Source: Caldilineaceae bacterium (lineage in GTDB: Bacteria; Chloroflexota; Anaerolineae; Caldilineales; Caldilineaceae). From it: a stretch of 64,000 bases of DNA. How positions within the stretch are numbered: position 1 is the stretch's first letter; every line of letters begins with the position of its first letter. The notes beneath the pieces are model-generated. The model saw only the letters and a program-made list of their open reading frames with translations. It had not been told where the DNA came from and ran no database searches. A program made the translations under genes and the position numbers. The stretch is taken from assembly GCA_026989655.1 (NCBI GenBank), contig JALSIX010000014.1, positions 1 to 64,000 of the forward strand, read 5' to 3'. This document shows, piece by piece, positions 59,674 to 64,000 of this stretch.

Positions 59674-62070
59674 TCACGGGCCCACCTGGATGGGCCCCAG
59701 CTTGATCGCGTTGTCCCCCTGGCCCGCGCTCACCGGCTCCCGCTCGCCGCTGACGGGATCGTACAGCCCCACAGCCAGCCAGTAGGTCCCTGGAGGCAGA
59801 TCCTGGGGCAACAGAAAGGTGTACCGGTCCACGATCCGCTCGCCGGGCTGCCAGGTGCGGGTGGGCCGCATCCACAGGACGGGCTGGCCGTCTCGCTGGT
59901 CGATCTTGTTGCCCTGGCTGTCCAACAGGTGGACGAAGACCTGGAAGTCCTCCGTCACCGGGGCCAGGCTCTCCCACTTCAGCACCAGGAGCAGCTCCTG
60001 GCCCGGAGCCACCCACTCGGTCAGACCATATCCGTTCAGGCGGACCCAGGGTGGATCGCCCAGCCGGATGCCCAGCCCCCCCTCCACCAGAGGCCGCGTG
60101 TCCGGAAAGACGTAGAGGGCCAAGCGTTGCCCCTGGGGGGCCACGGTCTCCTCCAGGAGGAGAAAGGTGCCGAAGCGCAGGGCCCGCTCCCAGCCGGAGT
60201 TCTCCGGCAGACCCGGGCCCGGGATGACCCACAGCCGACGGTGGTCCCGATCCATGCGGGCCAGCCACTCCTCCTCCTTGGGGCCCAGGTCGGGAATGGG
60301 CCACAGGCCGTAGACGGGAAGCCGCCCGTGGTACACATTGGCAAAGGCCTGGGTCTCCAGAGGCCGCAGGTGGAGGATCCCATCGCCGGGGCGTTCCAGC
60401 TCCTGGATCCGCGCGGCCAAGGCCCGATTGGTGGCGCCGCTCAGAGGTGCCTGGTAACGGGCCACCAACACCAGGGCGAGCAGGGCCAGGGCCAGACCGT
60501 AGGCCCAGTTGAGCAGGCCATGCCGCGGGTGCCCACCGGCCACCTGACGGACGACCAGGACGGCCCCAGCGGCCACAGCCAGGAGGATCAGGGCCAGGGC
60601 CAGCAGATCCGGACGGCCCACCCGCCACCAGGCCAGGTGGATGGCATCCGGGGCCAGGAACTCCCACTGGCGGACCAAGGGCGAATAGCGCCATTGGACG
60701 AAGGTCTCGGGCGCGAACAGGGGCTGGACCTCCGCGGCCAGCCTGTCCTGGACCAGGCGAAAGGGAACCAGCAACCCGAGCCACTGGAGGGCCACGGAGA
60801 GGGCCAACAGGGCCAGAGCGCCCAGATGGGGGAGACGAAGGCCCCGTCGGCCCACCAGACGGTCCCACACAGGACCGCAGAGCAGGGCCAGGAAGGGCAC
60901 CGTGGGGACCAGGAACCGGGGGCCCCAACTGTATCCACCGTGCCACATGTACCACTTGCCGTAGAGCAACACATGGAGCAGGGTGATGCCCAGGGCCAGG
61001 GCCGGGATCCAGCGGTAGCGGGGGCCGAACCACCAGACGCCCACCAGGGCCAGCAGCAGGACAGGGCTGTACTCCATGAGCCCGCGCCCTGGGCTCATCA
61101 ACAGGCCGAAGATCCCGAAGAGCCAGTCCCCGTTGAAGGCCTCCACGTCCAGATAGCCCGACTCCAGGGGATCCCGGAAACGCACCCAGTTCCACCACAG
61201 GGAGACCAGGCCCGCGGCCGCCACCGGCAGGCCAAAGACGAACCATGGCCGCCAGTATCGCCGTAGATGGCGACGTAGCCACCCTCCCGGTGAGGCCCCC
61301 GGAGGCAGGGAGCCCTCCAGGAGCCAGGCCAGGGCCGCCCCGTACAGAGGCAGGGTGACCAGGTTCACAGCCCGGGCCAGGTAGGCCAGCCCCCAGGCAC
61401 AGCCTGCCAGGAAGAGGTAGCCCTTGTGGCCGCTCTGGGCGTAGGCCAGAAGGCCGTAGAAGGCACCGAACAACGCCCACGCGGCCACCGGGTCGCTGAA
61501 GAAGGTCTGGGTGTAGGGCCAGGCCAGGGTGGCCAGGCCAAACGTCAGGGCAGTGAGGACCGCCGCGCCCCGCCGCCAGCCCAGCCGGATCCCGGTCCGG
61601 TAGAGGAAGGCACCGGTCCATGCAGTGAGCAGGGGGTTGAGGAACAGGGCCATCTGCACCAACCCCAGGGGATCGAGCAGGCGAGCCATCCACACCAAGG
61701 GGAAGGCCAGGAGGCTCATGCCCAGCCCCTTGCGGCTGTACAGGTTGCCGTCTGGGCCGAAGGTGCCCTGTTGCTGGCCCATCCAGAGGAGCTGGTTCAC
61801 GTCCAGTCCCCCTCGTCGGACCATGTTCTCCGCGGTGGCGAACATGGCCAGGCCGTCGCTGCTCTGGATCTCGCCCGTGTAGGTCCCCAGATAGGCCGCG
61901 AAGAGGAAGGCCAGGACCAGGAAGGCGATGCTCCGGTCGTGGAGGCTCAGGTCCACCAGAAGGCGCCGGGGGCGTCTGGGGCCTGGAGCCCCAGAGCCCG
62001 CACCGGGCAGGGGCCTGGACGTGCCGTCCCGTTCTCGGGTTGGTACATGGAAGCCGGAGGGCAGGGTCAC
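59674..62070 (-). CDS. Membrane glycosyltransferase-like protein (GT-C/PMT type) with C-terminal beta domain
   Basis: About 798 residues. Ten or more membrane helices follow a Pro/Arg-rich N-terminus; the first large loop contains SSDGLAMFATAENMVRRGG, the position where GT-C enzymes carry their catalytic acid. This is the pattern of PMT/ArnT-like transferases that move a sugar from a polyprenyl-phosphate donor to an exported acceptor. The last ~110 residues are a soluble beta-sandwich-like domain (PGQELLLVLKW...LPPGTYWLAVGLYDP). The start is uncertain. I prefer GTG at 62070 with GGAG upstream; an ATG at 62220 would overlap the preceding gene and adds a non-protein-like stretch. Confidence 0.78.
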   Translation of the reverse strand: MTLPSGFHVPTRERDGTSRPLPGAGSGAPGPRRPRRLLVDLSLHDRSIAFLVLAFLFAAYLGTYTGEIQSSDGLAMFATAENMVRRGGLDVNQLLWMGQQQGTFGPDGNLYSRKGLGMSLLAFPLVWMARLLDPLGLVQMALFLNPLLTAWTGAFLYRTGIRLGWRRGAAVLTALTFGLATLAWPYTQTFFSDPVAAWALFGAFYGLLAYAQSGHKGYLFLAGCAWGLAYLARAVNLVTLPLYGAALAWLLEGSLPPGASPGGWLRRHLRRYWRPWFVFGLPVAAAGLVSLWWNWVRFRDPLESGYLDVEAFNGDWLFGIFGLLMSPGRGLMEYSPVLLLALVGVWWFGPRYRWIPALALGITLLHVLLYGKWYMWHGGYSWGPRFLVPTVPFLALLCGPVWDRLVGRRGLRLPHLGALALLALSVALQWLGLLVPFRLVQDRLAAEVQPLFAPETFVQWRYSPLVRQWEFLAPDAIHLAWWRVGRPDLLALALILLAVAAGAVLVVRQVAGGHPRHGLLNWAYGLALALLALVLVARYQAPLSGATNRALAARIQELERPGDGILHLRPLETQAFANVYHGRLPVYGLWPIPDLGPKEEEWLARMDRDHRRLWVIPGPGLPENSGWERALRFGTFLLLEETVAPQGQRLALYVFPDTRPLVEGGLGIRLGDPPWVRLNGYGLTEWVAPGQELLLVLKWESLAPVTEDFQVFVHLLDSQGNKIDQRDGQPVLWMRPTRTWQPGERIVDRYTFLLPQDLPPGTYWLAVGLYDPVSGEREPVSAGQGDNAIKLGPIQVGP

Positions 62071-62170
62071 CGAGCTGAACTCCGTGCAGTGGGTCCGCTG
62101 TCGTCCCACACCCGGGGGCTCGTCCCCCTGGGGCCTGGTCTGGGCCAAGGCAGGGACACACGCCTTCGGC

Positions 62171-64000
62171 TCATTCTCGCACCCGTACTGGGATCTGGAC
62201 AAACTCGGCCGTGTGCCCATCGGACAGGGTGAACGGCTGTCGGCCCTCCGCCGTGTACAGCCCCAGGATCAGGCGATAGGAGCCCGGCGGGAGGTCCGCG
62301 GGCAGGGCCAGCCGGTAGGGGTCCCGGATCACCTGGCCCGGCGGCCAACGGTCCGTGGGCAGGTTCCCCTCCACGGGCGGGTTGTCCTGTTGGGCCCAGA
62401 TCCGGTCCCGGGAGTCCAGCACCTGGGTGAACACGGTGTAGCTCCTCTGCACCGGGGCAGCGGCCCGCCAGTAGAGGGCCAGGTGCAGGGCCTGGCCCGG
62501 AGCCACCACGGGATCGTAGGCCACCCACAGGAGCTCGATGGGACCGCCCTCCACCGCGGCCACGGCCCAGGGCTCGGATGGGGCCTGGAACACCCGGTCC
62601 GCCCGGCAGGGCCCGAAGCGTTCCCCGGAAAGGCGATGGACCGAATCCCGGCCCATGTAGGTCTGGACCCACCGGGGCACATCCGGCGGCTGACCGTCGC
62701 GCCGCTCGATCCACCAGAAGGCCCGCCGCTCCTGTCCCAGCTCCTCCAGCCGTTGGGACAGGGCCGCGTCCGGGGGCTGGCCAGGGCCGTAGGCATCCAC
62801 CAGGCGGAGCTCGTACATCCCACCCAGCCACGGCCGGAGCCAGCGCCACACATCCACCTGGCCCGTGGCCAGGGTCTGCTCGGGCCAGGCAGCCTGGGCC
62901 TGGAGATAGGGCACCAGCCCCGGGCAGGGATGTTCGGCCAGACGGCGATCCCGGTACGCGCCCAGGCCCGCAGGCAGGGCGACCAGCCCCAGGATCAGGC
63001 CGACCAGGACGGTGGCCCACACCAGAGCCCGACCGCCCCAAGCCAGACGTTCCCGAGCCCGTCCGGACTCGATGCGGGCCAGGAGGATGCCCATCAACCC
63101 CAGGAGGAGGGCCGTCCGCAGGAGCACCGTGCCCCACAGGAGAGCCGTCTGTTGGGGCAGGAGGATCAGGTAGATCTGGGACTCCACCACGTTGATGGCT
63201 GTCAACGCCAGGATCGCGACGATGCCTGTGGGATTGGGCAGGAACAGGGCCACCAGGGCGATGGGCCAGAGCACGAACTGGGGGCTCCACCCCTTGTTGA
63301 ACAGGAGCAGGATCAGGACGCTGACCCCGGCGAAGGTGGCCGGTGTGGAGCGACGGCGCCAGTCGTAGGGCCGGGTGTAGAGCCATAGATAGAGGGCCAG
63401 AAAGGCCAGGGCCACCCATCCCCAGGGGACACGGCTCTCCCACAGGGCGGTGTCCAGGCCGGCCGGGTTGCGCCGGTCCAGGGGCACCAGGCCATAGCCA
63501 GTGTAGCCGTCCCACAGGGCCCACAGGCTCTGCCAGGGCGGGCGGATCTGCAGCACCCGCAGGGGGATCCCCAGGGCCCCACCGGGGTTGTGGGGCGCGA
63601 GGACCACAGCCCCCACCAGGACGGTGAGAAGAGCCACCAGGCCATAGGTCAGCGGATCGTGGAGGCTGTGGGGCGAACGGTCGTCGGACCACGCCTCCCG
63701 GATGGAGCGCCAGCTCAGCCGCAGGCCCAGCCAACGCAGCGCCGGGGGCAACAGCACCAGCGGCGTCATCTTGACCAGGAAACCCAGGCCCAGGGCCACC
63801 GCGCTCAGGCTCCAGCGCCCGATCCGCTCCCGGGGCACCAGCAACAGGTCCAGCCCCAGGAGGAAGAAGAAGAGATTCATGGGCTCGAACCAGCCCAACA
63901 TGGTGTAGAGGGGAGCGAAGGAGATGCCGTAGATCAGGGGAGGCACCAGGGAGGAGAAGGAGTCCTCGGCCCCGGGGCCCAGGGCCCTGTCCCTGGGGCC
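62171..64000 (-). CDS. Membrane glycosyltransferase-like protein, N-terminus outside window
   Basis: At least 609 residues, open to the last base, so the start lies beyond 64000. Many hydrophobic helices fill the first ~350 visible residues (LYTMLGWFEPMNLFFFLLG, FLVKMTPLVLLPPAL), typical of GT-C-fold mannosyltransferase or DUF2029-like proteins. The final ~130 residues form a soluble beta domain (APGQALHLALYW...LPPGSYRLILGLYTAEG) that closely parallels the C-terminus of the next gene. The two are probably tandem relatives in one operon making or decorating a surface glycan. The precise substrate is unknown. Confidence 0.75.
   Translation of the reverse strand, partial: GPRDRALGPGAEDSFSSLVPPLIYGISFAPLYTMLGWFEPMNLFFFLLGLDLLLVPRERIGRWSLSAVALGLGFLVKMTPLVLLPPALRWLGLRLSWRSIREAWSDDRSPHSLHDPLTYGLVALLTVLVGAVVLAPHNPGGALGIPLRVLQIRPPWQSLWALWDGYTGYGLVPLDRRNPAGLDTALWESRVPWGWVALAFLALYLWLYTRPYDWRRRSTPATFAGVSVLILLLFNKGWSPQFVLWPIALVALFLPNPTGIVAILALTAINVVESQIYLILLPQQTALLWGTVLLRTALLLGLMGILLARIESGRARERLAWGGRALVWATVLVGLILGLVALPAGLGAYRDRRLAEHPCPGLVPYLQAQAAWPEQTLATGQVDVWRWLRPWLGGMYELRLVDAYGPGQPPDAALSQRLEELGQERRAFWWIERRDGQPPDVPRWVQTYMGRDSVHRLSGERFGPCRADRVFQAPSEPWAVAAVEGGPIELLWVAYDPVVAPGQALHLALYWRAAAPVQRSYTVFTQVLDSRDRIWAQQDNPPVEGNLPTDRWPPGQVIRDPYRLALPADLPPGSYRLILGLYTAEGRQPFTLSDGHTAEFVQIPVRVRE

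Overview
The window is a very GC-rich bacterial chromosome segment whose coding style points to a member of the Chloroflexota, probably a thermophile of the Caldilineae/Anaerolineae kind. This is inference. It rests on the large SARP/AAA/TPR regulator, the secreted proteins ending in a short LP-containing tail, and the TtuB/TtuA tRNA-thiolation pair known from Thermus. Most genes sit behind clear purine-rich ribosome binding sites and several promoters fit the sigma70 pattern. TTG and GTG starts are common.

Layout. 1-2.8 kb: 3' part of ftsK, tRNA-Val(TAC), a coiled-coil zinc-ribbon protein and an intrinsic terminator. 2.8-8.6 kb (minus): a secreted subtilase and a membrane diguanylate cyclase. 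9.3-12.6 kb: a TakP-like TRAP transporter, with the binding protein on plus and the two permeases converging on minus. 12.9-13.9 kb: a pterin-binding methyltransferase. 13.97-21.4 kb: a complete F-type ATP synthase operon (atpI-like, then B E F H A G D C) with promoter and terminator. 21.8-25.4 kb: a cobalamin-riboswitch-like element and a SARP regulator. 25.5-31.6 kb (minus): a 1,201-residue secreted protein and katG. 32.1-35.0 kb (minus): a probable mercury/thiophilic-metal operon (see below). 35.2-46.6 kb: a LIV-type ABC transporter interleaved with acyl-CoA ligase, acyl-CoA dehydrogenase, PaaK-like ligase and FabH genes. 46.7-51.7 kb: rpsB-tsf-pyrH-frr-uppS-cdsA. 51.75-57.1 kb (minus): rpe, a hydrolase, a site-2 protease with CBS domains, a DUF971 protein, a slipin and an M20 peptidase. 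57.6-58.9 kb: ttuB-ttuA. 59.05-64 kb (minus): rsmD and two large membrane glycosyltransferase-like proteins, the last running off the window.

Most notable. On the minus strand at 32.1-35.0 kb, a MerR-type operator/promoter precedes a mercuric-reductase-like flavoprotein. In that gene the codon for the first cysteine of the CxxxxC active-site disulfide is TGA. The next gene, a small four-helix membrane protein, is also interrupted by two in-frame TGA codons, and coding-like sequence continues through both. Hairpins at about the right distance follow each TGA. The simplest single explanation is selenocysteine: a selenoprotein version of a mercury-type detoxification operon, completed by a CopZ-like iron-sulfur/zinc metallochaperone. 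Without the selenocysteine machinery in view this remains an inference. The conventional reading would be two disrupted genes.

A second point of interest is the riboswitch. Its P1 stem closes perfectly, but the next gene on its strand is the SARP regulator rather than a B12 gene.
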